Origin: Clostridiales bacterium CHKCI006
GTDB taxonomy: Bacteria; Bacillota_I; Bacilli_A; Erysipelotrichales; Coprobacillaceae
Direction of reading: 5' to 3'
NCBI GenBank assembly: GCA_900018345.1
Contig: FCNA01000087.1
Coordinates: 17,336-81,335 of the forward strand
DNA: 64,000 nt
This document shows positions 23,502 to 31,592 of this stretch, piece after piece; position 1 is the first letter of the stretch, and each line of letters starts with the position of its first letter. A program made the translations under genes and the position numbers. Below the pieces are notes generated by a model that ran no database searches, had not been told where the DNA came from, and saw only the letters and a list, made by a program, of their open reading frames with translations.

Positions 23502-23936
23502 TTATCTATCTCTGCCTCTTTCCTTATGATAACTGATCATGTTGATTTTTCTGTTACCATTGATGAGAACATCCATCTGCGGCAGAAGTTCCATATATAC
23601 ATCAGCGTTTTGAAACTTACCGAAAATCTTTCCATCAAAAGATACTCTTTCAACATAGAAGAGATCATTTATATATTTTTGCATATTTCTATCTGCTGAG
23701 TCTGTCAGACTGACAATATCTCCTGGATGAACTAAATTGAACAGCTTTTTTAGATTATTCTTATCGAGATCATCAAATACCTTATGATTTGGTTCTCTTT
23801 GTATGATTCTGCTTTTTTTGTAAAACACTTTTCCTGTATTCATATATGAATACAACATCTGTTTTTGCCAGTCTATTACTGATGATTCCCTTTCTCCTGC
23901 ATATGTCATTATAGAACCATTAAAGTATCTTTTCAT
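23502..23936 (-). CDS. Unrecognised ICE protein (144 aa)
   Basis: A soluble protein with a basic N-terminus (MKRYFNGSIMTYAGERESSVIDWQKQ), a central SRIIQREPNHKVFDD, and the phrase HPGDIVSLTDSADRN; it ends in HKERGRDR. No membrane segment or known catalytic motif was seen. Its start overlaps the methyltransferase 3' end by 17 nt, so it is co-translated with it. It is the last gene of the conjugative block before the integrases. Confidence 0.6.
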   Translation of the reverse strand: MKRYFNGSIMTYAGERESSVIDWQKQMLYSYMNTGKVFYKKSRIIQREPNHKVFDDLDKNNLKKLFNLVHPGDIVSLTDSADRNMQKYINDLFYVERVSFDGKIFGKFQNADVYMELLPQMDVLINGNRKINMISYHKERGRDR

Positions 23937-24873
23937 CCTTCACTTTCCCCTTTCTGCTGATTCTTTCCTTCATTTTATTGAATGTTTCCTTATCTTCCTC
24001 AATGAGAATCATATCTCGATTAGATTCCAGTGAAGCTTCACCGGCAACTCCTGAACCTGCAAACTGATCAAGACCTAATTCATGTTCAACAGATATCAGA
24101 TCTATGATTTTTTTTAAAAGATCAAGAGGTTTCTCAGCTTGATGAATACTCTCCTTTTTGCTGGGTGCAGGATATTCAAAAGAGGAAGGCAGCATTCTCT
24201 TTGCACCGCTCATTCTATATTCTTTAGATGGATCTGATTTTTCCTTCTTGGCATCACGTCTAAGCTCTCTTGCCTTTCCTTTGCTGAAGAATACAATATT
24301 CTCTCTATCCTTAACCTTTCTTCCTGTATTCCTTCCTGCACCCTTTATCCATGGCACCTGTGCATAAAATCGGAATCCTGCTGATATTGCCATTTCTTCA
24401 ATCTGATTCAGATACACCCTATTTTCCTCATTTTTATCAGGCAGGAACTCTACCAGAAAGCATCCCGGTTTAAGAACTCTCTTCTTTTCTTGAAAATCTT
24501 TGACATCATATCTAAAGCATTTATATTCGGCAAAGTTTCTATTTCCGCCTTTATTGCTTTTAAGATCATAAGGATGATCTGTAATGATGAAGTCTATTGA
24601 GTTATTGGCAATATATGATAAATCACGTCCATTTCCTTCAATCAGAAGACATGTTGACTGATCCCTTGTAACACTATATACACCTTTTGAAAAACGCTGA
24701 AAGAGTCCTTTATCAATACCCTCATAAATGCGTGCTCTAATGCTTGGCAGCTTTACTTCCTTTTTCATGAGGTTTAGAACTGCATCCTCAGCTTCCTTCA
24801 GTGTAAAATCCTCTGAATCAGAAAAATAATCATATAGGCTCAACTGAATTCCTTGTTCTTTCTGTACCATCAC
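23920..24873 (-). CDS. DNA adenine/cytosine-N4 methyltransferase (beta-class order)
   Basis: 317 residues. An N-terminal helical/winged-helix part (about 1-75, LKEAEDAVLNLMKKEVKLPS) precedes the catalytic motif IV, which reads TDHPYDL (about residue 103) instead of the usual DPPY/NPPY. Motif I, LDQFAGSGVAGEASL, comes near the C-terminus after HQAEKPLDLLKKII; this order (IV before I) is that of beta-class N6/N4 methyltransferases. It would use S-adenosylmethionine to modify DNA. The His in place of Pro in motif IV is a known-looking variant in phage-type enzymes but may change activity. There is no restriction endonuclease nearby, so protection against host restriction or regulation is more likely. 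Confidence 0.8.
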   Translation of the reverse strand: MMVQKEQGIQLSLYDYFSDSEDFTLKEAEDAVLNLMKKEVKLPSIRARIYEGIDKGLFQRFSKGVYSVTRDQSTCLLIEGNGRDLSYIANNSIDFIITDHPYDLKSNKGGNRNFAEYKCFRYDVKDFQEKKRVLKPGCFLVEFLPDKNEENRVYLNQIEEMAISAGFRFYAQVPWIKGAGRNTGRKVKDRENIVFFSKGKARELRRDAKKEKSDPSKEYRMSGAKRMLPSSFEYPAPSKKESIHQAEKPLDLLKKIIDLISVEHELGLDQFAGSGVAGEASLESNRDMILIEEDKETFNKMKERISRKGKVKDEKIL

Positions 24874-24888
24874 AATCCTTTCTTCCTA

Positions 24889-24917
24889 AACAAACAAGAC
24901 CGACTATTCAGCCGGTC
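24889..24917 (-). terminator. Hairpin terminator just after the HU gene
   Basis: GACCGACT (24898-24905) and AGCCGGTC (24910-24917) form a stem with one G-U pair; the minus strand continues TTGTTTGTTT. It lies within 4 nt of the HU stop codon. Confidence 0.6.
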
Positions 24918-24920
24918 ACG

Positions 24921-25205
24921 TTATTTTACTGCTTCTTTAAATTTTCCTGTAGGTTTAAATATTGGTTTTCTTTTTGGAGATATAATGATTCTCTCACCCG
25001 TTGCAGGATTGATACCATTTCTTTCAGGTCTTTCTTTTACTTCAAATTTACCAAATCCACTAATGCTTACAATGCCACCATTTTCTACACACTCTCTGAT
25101 TGTATCAAAAATAGTATCCACTATCTCATCTGCTTCACGTTTCAGCATGCCATGTTTTTCTGCCACCAATATAGTTAGATCTTTCTTTGTAATATGACTT
25201 ATCAT
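24921..25205 (-). CDS. HU-family DNA-binding protein
   Basis: 94 residues with the complete HU/IHF signature: ITKKDLTILVAEKHGMLKREADEIVDTIFDTI, then GIVSISGFGKFEVKERPERNGINPATGE, and KRKPIFKPTGKFKEAV. HU proteins bend DNA and assist site-specific recombination and replication; inside an ICE it may help excision. It has its own promoter and terminator within the element. AGGAGGATAATTGAA precedes ATG 25205. Confidence 0.95.
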   Translation of the reverse strand: MISHITKKDLTILVAEKHGMLKREADEIVDTIFDTIRECVENGGIVSISGFGKFEVKERPERNGINPATGERIIISPKRKPIFKPTGKFKEAVK

Positions 25206-25228
25206 TTCAATTATCCTCCTTCACTAAT

Positions 25229-25257
25229 AATATAACGTGCTTTCATTATATTCACAA
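25229..25257 (-). promoter_or_regulatory. Promoter of the HU gene
   Basis: Minus-strand -35 TTGTGA (25252-25257), 17-bp spacer, -10 TATATT (25229-25234), followed by the GAAGGAGGATAA ribosome site. Confidence 0.65.
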
Positions 25258-25276
25258 CGGTTTATTTTCGTATTTT

Positions 25277-25672
25277 TTAGATGATTCTTTCTTCATTGCT
25301 TATTGATTTCAATCTTCTTTTCCTATCTATCAGTTTTCTCGCTGTTTTCACTGTATCTTCCCATTTTACATACTGATTTTGTCCACCTTGCCAGTCCATA
25401 AGATGCTTCATGGTTCTTATAAGAACATGATCATACCATTCATTTCTAAAGAAGCGAACATCTGATATTGAAATGTAAATATACTCATTGCCTGAATTTA
25501 ATACAGCAGAAAATTCATAATGATTTTTATTGAAGCTGTACAGTTCCAAATTGTTCTTTCTGCACATTCTTTTCAGATCATTCCTCATCTGCCTTTGAAA
25601 CTGAAGATAGTCATTGCCTGTTTCAGAACCACTCGAAAACTCATAATTCAGCCATCTGTTATAATCCATCAT
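25277..25672 (-). CDS. Unrecognised ICE protein (131 aa)
   Basis: Soluble, aromatic-rich protein: MMDYNRWLNYEFSSGSETG at the start, NNLELYSFNKNHYEFSAVL in the middle, and a basic C-terminus (LIDRKRRLKSISNEE). The central alternation of aromatic and charged residues suggests a small alpha/beta fold. It lies 5 nt after the methylase fragment, in the same transcription unit. No family or function is known to me. Confidence 0.6.
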   Translation of the reverse strand: MMDYNRWLNYEFSSGSETGNDYLQFQRQMRNDLKRMCRKNNLELYSFNKNHYEFSAVLNSGNEYIYISISDVRFFRNEWYDHVLIRTMKHLMDWQGGQNQYVKWEDTVKTARKLIDRKRRLKSISNEERII

Positions 25673-25677
25673 TGTTA

Positions 25678-26136
25678 TTAAAATTCCCTTTCCTCATGAA
25701 CTCTGCCATTCTTTTTCATCTGTGTTCTGACATGAAGTCTTTCCAGCAATTCCGGATAGTAGATATAAGCGGGTGAGGTGATCCAAGAATTTCCGGCATC
25801 CAGGAACTCACGCGAATGACTGTTTAAGTCAAGACTATTCCCAACAATCACCAGCCCTACCTGTCCATGAAGCGACATCTGCACATATGCTGACATTGCC
25901 ATCATCCAGTCAATATCCTGAGCATAAAAAAAGAAATCCTTCATATTCAGGTTTTTATCCTTTATGACATTGCCTGCTGCTATCATCATGCCGCCTGTTC
26001 CACAGCATGGATCACAGATGGATATTGGATTATTTCCTCTCTTTCTATCTAATGACAAATCACTAAGATTTATTTCTGCCATCATATGACTTACATGATA
26101 TGGAGTCATGAACTGGCCAAAATTCTTATCAAACAT
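25678..26136 (-). pseudogene. N6-adenine DNA methylase-like protein, C-terminal part of a frameshifted gene
   Basis: 152 residues with the type I M-subunit signatures GQFMTPYHVS and motif I CDPCCGTGGMM (S-adenosylmethionine binding), then DIDWMMAMSAYVQMSL and VIVGNSL. The catalytic NPPY/NPPF motif is missing: the corresponding place reads ITSPAYIYYPELL. The frame just upstream continues as AEIYADLG and would join the previous gene (26139-26420) if a T5 run at about 26163 were T6 or if ribosomes slipped by -1. Without NPPY it may bind but not modify DNA. The ATG at 26136 has no clear ribosome site, which supports a once-single gene of about 247 residues. Confidence 0.7.
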
Positions 26137-26138
26137 TC

Positions 26139-26420
26139 CTAAATCAGCATATATCTCTGCAAAAAGTCCTGATTTCTATTCAGTTCCAAAGATTCAGTCA
26201 TAAGATTCAGCATATGCTTCAGTTCATCATTATTCATGCGTGAATTCTTAATCTTCATGTCAATCTGTTTCGCTCTTTCCTTATCAGTCTTTAATGAACA
26301 TGCTGGATTCAAGATAGAAAGAGCATAGGCAATAAATCCTTCACATGTCTCTCTTCGTACGACATTCATGGAGTGTTTGTTTATCATGGACAGAAATTCT
26401 TTTTGCTGATTATCCATCAT
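26139..26420 (-). pseudogene. N6-adenine DNA methylase-like protein, N-terminal part of a frameshifted gene
   Basis: 93 residues, helical: MMDNQQKEFLSMINKHSMN, then GFIAYALSILNPAC and ESLELNRNQDFL. This matches the helical lead-in of type I M-subunit-like proteins. After DFL the frame runs into a stop within seven codons, while the -1 frame continues AEIYADLGMFDKNFGQFMTP into the next gene. Start overlaps the upstream gene by 4 nt (ATGA). Confidence 0.65.
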
Positions 26421-27088
26421 CGCTGTCTGCTTTCTCTGTTCTTTAATTTTGAAATTATATCAGGTCTTTTCTTATAAGGAATATACTTTCCTTCATGAAA
26501 TTCAGGCTGCAATTCTTTATAATCCGATTTGGGTTTAACATCTGTAATTTCCAGAGAAGAACTATCCTTTGCCCAGGAACCAACCAATTCATGATTATGA
26601 GCATAATAATCTCCTCCGCCCTGTCCATTGCCTAACGCCAGCATCAAAGAGAGAGGTGCTATCGTTGCCGATAAAATCTTACCATTTTCTTCCCAGCTTC
26701 CCATGTTTTCCCTGTAAGGGCAATGATCATTATCGATATATTCCTTAGCTGCATGATTCACAATATATCGATATTTTTTCAGACCTTCGCGAACTGGCAA
26801 TTTCTTGAATTCACTATAAACTCTGTCAAAGATAGAATCTCTTTCTGTATCAATGTTCAACTTATCTTCTATTTCTTTTAACAGTTCAGTATATCTGCAG
26901 TCTGCACCGCTGCCTGCATAATCACCTATCACATAGACATGATCACCCTTCCAGTCCATAGCCATGTGATTTTCCATTTCCAGTATCAGATCGTTATAGT
27001 TATATGACCATTCCATAAGTTTCACAAAATCAGGACTAATCATATATTCCTTTTTATCAATATTTGCAACAATATAATATTGACCCAT
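26417..27088 (-). CDS. Unrecognised ICE protein (223 aa)
   Basis: Begins MGQYYIVANIDKKEYMISPD and contains VYVIGDYAGSGADCRYTELL, a Gly-rich ALGNGQGGGDYYAHNHELVGSW and a basic end (KLKNRESRQR). I have seen similar MGQYY openings in phage and ICE proteins of unknown function, which is only a weak pointer. No membrane segment. A GGAGGAATGA ribosome site precedes it, and it is co-transcribed with the methylase fragments below. The conserved WSY and GDYAGSGAD phrases might form a small-ligand site. Confidence 0.6.
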   Translation of the reverse strand: MGQYYIVANIDKKEYMISPDFVKLMEWSYNYNDLILEMENHMAMDWKGDHVYVIGDYAGSGADCRYTELLKEIEDKLNIDTERDSIFDRVYSEFKKLPVREGLKKYRYIVNHAAKEYIDNDHCPYRENMGSWEENGKILSATIAPLSLMLALGNGQGGGDYYAHNHELVGSWAKDSSSLEITDVKPKSDYKELQPEFHEGKYIPYKKRPDIISKLKNRESRQR

Positions 27089-27105
27089 TCATTCCTCCTC
27101 TGTTA

Positions 27106-27125
27106 GATGTTCAAATTTGAACATC
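27106..27125. repeat. Perfect 20-bp palindrome between two ICE genes
   Basis: GATGTTCAAATTTGAACATC reads the same on both strands. It overlaps the stop codon of the upstream 366-aa gene and precedes the ribosome site of the next gene by about 10 nt. It could be an operator or a small hairpin that tunes translation. It lacks a T tract, so it is not a standard terminator, and it is the wrong orientation for a Bacillus LexA box. Confidence 0.5.
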
Positions 27126-28224
27126 ATCTTTCTCTTTCTAATTCTGTCATCCTTTTCTTCATCTTAAGTGTTCCTTTACTGTCATAAAATGTCTTTCCTT
27201 TGAATGACATGCTTTCTATATGTGAAAACTCAAAATCACTTCTGTATCCGCTTCTATGATTTTCGACAAACTCCCTGACAGGTTCAAATGCCTTTCCAAA
27301 ATTGAAACTGTCCATAAGTGTAGGATCAGACATTTCCCGAATCAGCTTTTCTCTATCATATTTGAATGTCATTCTATCATTATCGTATTCAATTGTAACA
27401 GATACATTTTTAGCATTTATATTTGACAGCGACATGATCATTTTTCGTCTTTTATAGAACTGATCATATTCATGGTTTCGGTTCTGTATAATTTCATCCA
27501 TTACGTCCAATGTCCTAAATGCTCTATATACTTTTCTTGAAAGATATTTAAAAATTTTATCATTATGAAAAGCCTCTTCCGCCTTTTCAGCAACGATTTT
27601 ATTCATATCATAAAATGAAGAAATAATATCATCATCATTTAAGGTCAGTTCAGATTTCACAAGATCAAAGAAATAATCATCTTCGTCATGCATGTAATCA
27701 AGCAATGTCTTTTCATCCATTTTGCTATGGAAATCAGGCTCTTTCATAAACATACGCAATGCTTTTCTTCTGGCAATCGTATTCATATGTTCATAGTCCT
27801 CATTTTCGATACGATGACTAGCAAGATCATGGCGTCTATCAAAAATCAGATTCTTCAATTGTTCATTGACCCTTTTTTCAATATCTGCTTCTATGCCTTC
27901 AATACCATTTGCCTTCAATGTAAACTCCTCTTGAATCCTCTTATAGTTATGCATCCCATAATAGTTGCAGTATAAAACATTTTCTTTCATATCTACCAGT
28001 CCGACAAATTCCTTCTCTTTTCTTAGCATGAGCCCGCTATTTTCAAATATATGCAGGGTATAGAAGCGGTCATCAATATATCTTTTCATCAGATAGTCCG
28101 ATTGCTGTCTGGAATATCTGTTGCGAATGATTCCATATGTAAAGTCATCCATCATAAAATGAAGCAGCTGCTCTTCACGATTGCCAAAAACATTTCTATA
28201 ATCAATTGTATTTTCCAACATCAA
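27124..28224 (-). CDS. Unrecognised ICE protein (366 aa)
   Basis: Hydrophilic, largely helical protein: MMLENTIDYRNVFGNREEQ, DDRFYTLHIFENSG, then a long charged middle with repeated Asp/Glu (DYMHDEDDYFFDLVKSELT) and a basic C-terminus (KKRMTELERER). The pattern of charged helices suggests a structural or nucleic-acid-associated protein, but I cannot place it in a family. It sits 6 nt from the sliding-clamp gene, so it probably belongs to the replication part of the element. Confidence 0.6.
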   Translation of the reverse strand: MMLENTIDYRNVFGNREEQLLHFMMDDFTYGIIRNRYSRQQSDYLMKRYIDDRFYTLHIFENSGLMLRKEKEFVGLVDMKENVLYCNYYGMHNYKRIQEEFTLKANGIEGIEADIEKRVNEQLKNLIFDRRHDLASHRIENEDYEHMNTIARRKALRMFMKEPDFHSKMDEKTLLDYMHDEDDYFFDLVKSELTLNDDDIISSFYDMNKIVAEKAEEAFHNDKIFKYLSRKVYRAFRTLDVMDEIIQNRNHEYDQFYKRRKMIMSLSNINAKNVSVTIEYDNDRMTFKYDREKLIREMSDPTLMDSFNFGKAFEPVREFVENHRSGYRSDFEFSHIESMSFKGKTFYDSKGTLKMKKRMTELERER

Positions 28225-28230
28225 TCACCC

Positions 28231-29334
28231 CTAATGTCTTCTGGTAGGCAGAAGCAATTGAATATGGCTTTCATCCTGACTGTCCGTAAGAATGAACGGC
28301 TTCAAATCCTCATTGAAATGAAGAACACATACTTGTGTATCAAAAGCCTTTAATGCTTCTATCATATACTGCTGATTGCATGAAAAATGGACTTTTCTAC
28401 TTCCTGATACATTCTCATAGGAAACAGATTCTATAGATGAACCTATTTCTTTGGATTCTGTTGTCAGAACAATCTCATCATTAAGAAGGTCAAAGGTAAC
28501 AATTGTAATGCCATCATCACGACAAAAGGATGTTCTATCCAAAGCTTCCAGAAGTGCCATGCGATTGAAATAAATTTCTGTATCAAAACGCTTTGGTATC
28601 AGAAGTTCCGTATCAGGAAATACGCCATCCAATAGAACACTTTGAATGATGATATTGTCGTTTGCCATCAATGCCTTGTGCTCATCAAAATAGACATACA
28701 GTTCCTCGTCTTCATTAAACAAGGCTGTCTGCATACCCAGCATTTTCTTTGGAATCGTAATGCATATCTCGCTACTGCTGATAACCGATCTGGCAACCTG
28801 AGACAATCGATAAGAATCTGTTCCAGTTATGATGCACTTATCTTGATTAACCTTGAAGTTCAGTCCGCCAAGGACAGGTCGCGTCTGCTGGTCATTGGCT
28901 GAAAAAATTGTCTTATTTATTGCTTCTGTCAGCATTCTGGAATATATCTGGAATCTTGTCTTTGGATAATCAAAACTGATATGTGGAAATGCCTCACTAT
29001 CAATAGTGACAAGCTTCATCTCCGCCTTGTCGCTTTTGAGCTTCAGCTGATTATTTTCCTGACGTATCCATATGACTGTATCATTCGCCTTTTTGACAAT
29101 ATCATAAAAAAGCCTTCCATCAATGGCGCAGCTTCCTGTTTCGTAAACGGTAATCTCATCTTGAATGAACTCTCTCATGCTGACTGTACCATCCGTTACC
29201 GTTACAATGATTCCATTCTCTCTGACTTCCAGTAAGATGGAATGATATATGGGCAGAATGACTGTCACTGAAAACAGCCTTGATATATGCCCCATTACAG
29301 TATTGATCTGTTTCTTCGTAATTTTGAAATTCAA
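28231..29334 (-). CDS. dnaN: DNA polymerase III beta subunit (sliding clamp) encoded by the element
   Basis: 367 residues, the usual DnaN length, with the three-domain clamp layout: MNFKITKKQINTVMGHISR, then GRLFYDIVKK, the second-domain hallmark RPVLGGLNFKV and TDSYRLSQVA, and the C-terminal end HIQLLLPTRRH. The last strand normally reads as LPMRL; here the motif is LLLPTRRH. The clamp encircles DNA and tethers polymerases. The start is a TTG with a GAGGAGGAATAA ribosome site. An ICE coding its own clamp suggests it replicates with its own machinery, together with the primase at the right of the window. Confidence 0.9.
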   Translation of the reverse strand: MNFKITKKQINTVMGHISRLFSVTVILPIYHSILLEVRENGIIVTVTDGTVSMREFIQDEITVYETGSCAIDGRLFYDIVKKANDTVIWIRQENNQLKLKSDKAEMKLVTIDSEAFPHISFDYPKTRFQIYSRMLTEAINKTIFSANDQQTRPVLGGLNFKVNQDKCIITGTDSYRLSQVARSVISSSEICITIPKKMLGMQTALFNEDEELYVYFDEHKALMANDNIIIQSVLLDGVFPDTELLIPKRFDTEIYFNRMALLEALDRTSFCRDDGITIVTFDLLNDEIVLTTESKEIGSSIESVSYENVSGSRKVHFSCNQQYMIEALKAFDTQVCVLHFNEDLKPFILTDSQDESHIQLLLPTRRH

Positions 29335-29350
29335 TTATTCCTCCTCGTCT

Positions 29351-30328
29351 TTACTCGAAATAGAGCTGATCTATTTCTATATTTCTTGTTGTCTGGGAAT
29401 TGCTCAGCTGTAGAATATAATACTTCACTTCTTCATTTCTGCTGAAAATCAATTCATAGTGACTGTTGCACTTTTCCTCAGGACATGCCGTTTTCTGTAC
29501 ATCGGCAGCTATCTTTCTTTGATCCTGATCGTACAATCCTATTTGCACCATTTCTTCTCCATCATTAACTTCTTCAACGATGATATGGCATCCCTGATCA
29601 TCTGCATATATCTTGTCTATCGGCAGGATTGTACTTGTTCCCATATCAAGCTGAACATTCAGATTCCTGTTATGAATGGTCTGCCTGACATTATGCTGCA
29701 TATAAAAGTAAATCCCACCTGTCAAAAACAGGAGTGTCAGAATGCCTATCATAAGAATAATCAGAAGCTTTTTCATTCTGCCTGAAAAATAGAGTTTTCG
29801 TTTCTGTTTAAGCATTTTAGCTTCGGAAAGCATAATCATATGTCTTTCATAATCTGATTTCAGATTTTTATAGAGAATAACATATGCACGATTACCTGCT
29901 TTTTCATCCCTGATCAATTTTTGCAGCTTTGAGATTTCTGTATACTCCTCATATGCTATAACAATGTCAGCTTTCCTGTGCAGCAGTTCAAAAACCTTTA
30001 TCAGAAAGGCAACTTCATTGGCATCTGTAAAAGAAGAATAATCAAGAATCAGGCTTCTGACATTATCTAGATGATTGACACTGTTCAGATATCTGATATC
30101 ACTGCAAGTCAGCACATTTTCTAAAGTGCTTCTGATTTCTGTATAATAATTTTCTTTTTCCTCACTGCATATAATGATTGTCAGTGGTTCATCAATCTTA
30201 CTCACAGGCTGTATCATTTGTTCATATTCATCTTCCTTTTCAGAATGTGCTGTATAGATATCTTTCTTTGTATCTCTCTTTCTTAGAAGCTCGTCAATTT
30301 TAGTTTTATCAACCGCTATCTCAATCAC
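29351..30328 (-). CDS. Single-pass membrane protein of the ICE (325 aa)
   Basis: Residues 1-180 are cytoplasmic and alpha/beta-rich (ADIVIAYEEYTEISKLQKL, VRSLILDYSSFTDANEV recalls a P-loop-free Rossmann-like fold). A membrane helix follows a basic patch (RMKKLLIILMIGILTLLFLTGGIYFY, about 183-208), and an outer beta-rich domain of about 115 residues ends it (with a CPEEKC pair that may form a disulphide). Start GTG with AAGGA before it. The inside-helix-outside layout resembles membrane sensors or secretion-system accessory proteins. Function unknown. Confidence 0.6.
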   Translation of the reverse strand: MIEIAVDKTKIDELLRKRDTKKDIYTAHSEKEDEYEQMIQPVSKIDEPLTIIICSEEKENYYTEIRSTLENVLTCSDIRYLNSVNHLDNVRSLILDYSSFTDANEVAFLIKVFELLHRKADIVIAYEEYTEISKLQKLIRDEKAGNRAYVILYKNLKSDYERHMIMLSEAKMLKQKRKLYFSGRMKKLLIILMIGILTLLFLTGGIYFYMQHNVRQTIHNRNLNVQLDMGTSTILPIDKIYADDQGCHIIVEEVNDGEEMVQIGLYDQDQRKIAADVQKTACPEEKCNSHYELIFSRNEEVKYYILQLSNSQTTRNIEIDQLYFE

Positions 30329-30337
30329 TCCTTTTCC

Positions 30338-30862
30338 CTAATTAAAATATCTTTCATCAGTGTGCTTTTCTTCGACATCAATTGTAAAGGTATCTTCTCC
30401 AACAACCTTCACTGAATCAACGGAGTCATCAGCATCCAGCATCACTGCTATAAAATCCAGTACATTCTTATCACTCCCTGGCAGGATTGCTAGACCATCA
30501 TTTTTGTATATGACTTCCAGATAGTAATCAAGACCGTATGATAACTGGATTTCCTGATATCTTCTTTCCTGTATCGCCATGCCAAGCATATATTTTGCCA
30601 GCAGGGACAATGCTCTTCCTTTGGAAAAATTCTTAAAGCCTACTGCTCTCACACATTTCTCAGCCTCCTTTTCGACAGCAGATAAATATTCCTTACCAAC
30701 TGTTATCTCCATACCTCTGCAATGATCATTCATCTGTTTCATCACTATCATTCCGACATAGACATGATTCAACATTAGATCTGCTTCCAGTTCCTTATCG
30801 GTTTCCTTTAAATTCATAAGTTCAATTTTTCCTATTTTTGCCATATCATTTCTGAAGCTCAA
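30338..30862 (-). CDS. Unrecognised ICE protein (174 aa)
   Basis: Soluble protein with an N-terminal KIGKIELMNLKETDKELEADL, a helical middle (VEKEAEKCVRAVGFKNFSKG), and an acidic end (VDVEEKHTDERYFN). The TTG at 30862 is 17 nt inside the upstream gene; a second start, ATG 30844, is possible. The overlap with the ART-like gene shows tight coupling. No family recognised. Confidence 0.55.
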   Translation of the reverse strand: MSFRNDMAKIGKIELMNLKETDKELEADLMLNHVYVGMIVMKQMNDHCRGMEITVGKEYLSAVEKEAEKCVRAVGFKNFSKGRALSLLAKYMLGMAIQERRYQEIQLSYGLDYYLEVIYKNDGLAILPGSDKNVLDFIAVMLDADDSVDSVKVVGEDTFTIDVEEKHTDERYFN

Positions 30863-31592
30863 GGCTTCTTTTTCTCTCCTTTCTTTTTACCTTTTTTCTG
30901 CATATATCTCGCAGATTTCTGTAATCCAACACAATCTCCTGTTCGTTTCGGTCGTTAAAAAAGGCAAAGACATCTTCTTTATGTATCTTCGCCTGATATA
31001 CGTATCCATGTTCACTGAATCGGGTTGCAAACCATTCAGCTGTCTTTTTGTCAAGTGTCCATGAAAGAGCTTCATGCTGATTATCTTTTTGCCCTGTTCC
31101 TCTATATACAGTAAGAATATCCTGAAATGAACCATACATTTCAAGATCCTCTTCGCTCATTAAATATCGAGGATCAGCCTTTTTGAACAGTTTCAGTAAC
31201 TGGCTTTTCTTTAGATTTGCATCAGCATTGGGAAATTCACAGCTTATCCATGCCTGATGCAGATAAAGAGATAGATCTTTTTTTGATACATGATCTTTTG
31301 TAAATCTCAGAAAAGCCATAAAGTAGGTATCGCATAAAACGGACATGAATCCTGTATAGCTATCAGTATTATCTATTCTTTTGAGAATAGTCTGACGAAA
31401 ATAATCCAACGTATCTGCATCATCTACAATGCTGTTCAAATTTCCATTTTCATCAATAATAAATTCTGATTTAGCATATGGATGATAGATAAACGGTCTT
31501 CCAAGCGGATGATTCGTTTCAACATCCATATACAGAAAATGCTTTGCGATTTCTCTGCAGTAGCCCATATCCGTTCTATCTGCTTCTTTCAT
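30846..31592 (-). CDS. Predicted ADP-ribosyltransferase-like protein of the ICE
   Basis: 248 residues. The C-terminal half carries the R-S-E order of ADP-ribosyltransferases: Arg in LTVYRGTGQ, the Ser motif in EALSWTLDKKTAEWFA, and a Glu pair in DRNEQEIVLDYR (E-Q-E), with the strand GYVYQAKIHKEDVFAFF between. The N-terminal half is helical, with MGYCREIAKHFLYMDVETN. ARTs move ADP-ribose from NAD to a protein or nucleic acid. A role in resisting host defences, silencing the recipient or regulation is possible; the fold call is mine and needs a structural test. It overlaps both neighbours and is thus co-expressed. Confidence 0.6.
   Translation of the reverse strand: MKEADRTDMGYCREIAKHFLYMDVETNHPLGRPFIYHPYAKSEFIIDENGNLNSIVDDADTLDYFRQTILKRIDNTDSYTGFMSVLCDTYFMAFLRFTKDHVSKKDLSLYLHQAWISCEFPNADANLKKSQLLKLFKKADPRYLMSEEDLEMYGSFQDILTVYRGTGQKDNQHEALSWTLDKKTAEWFATRFSEHGYVYQAKIHKEDVFAFFNDRNEQEIVLDYRNLRDICRKKVKRKERKRSLELQK

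Noticed and set aside
27106..27125. Palindrome as a LexA box
   Set aside because: The Bacillus box is GAAC-N4-GTTC; here the halves are in the opposite order (GTTC-N6-GAAC).
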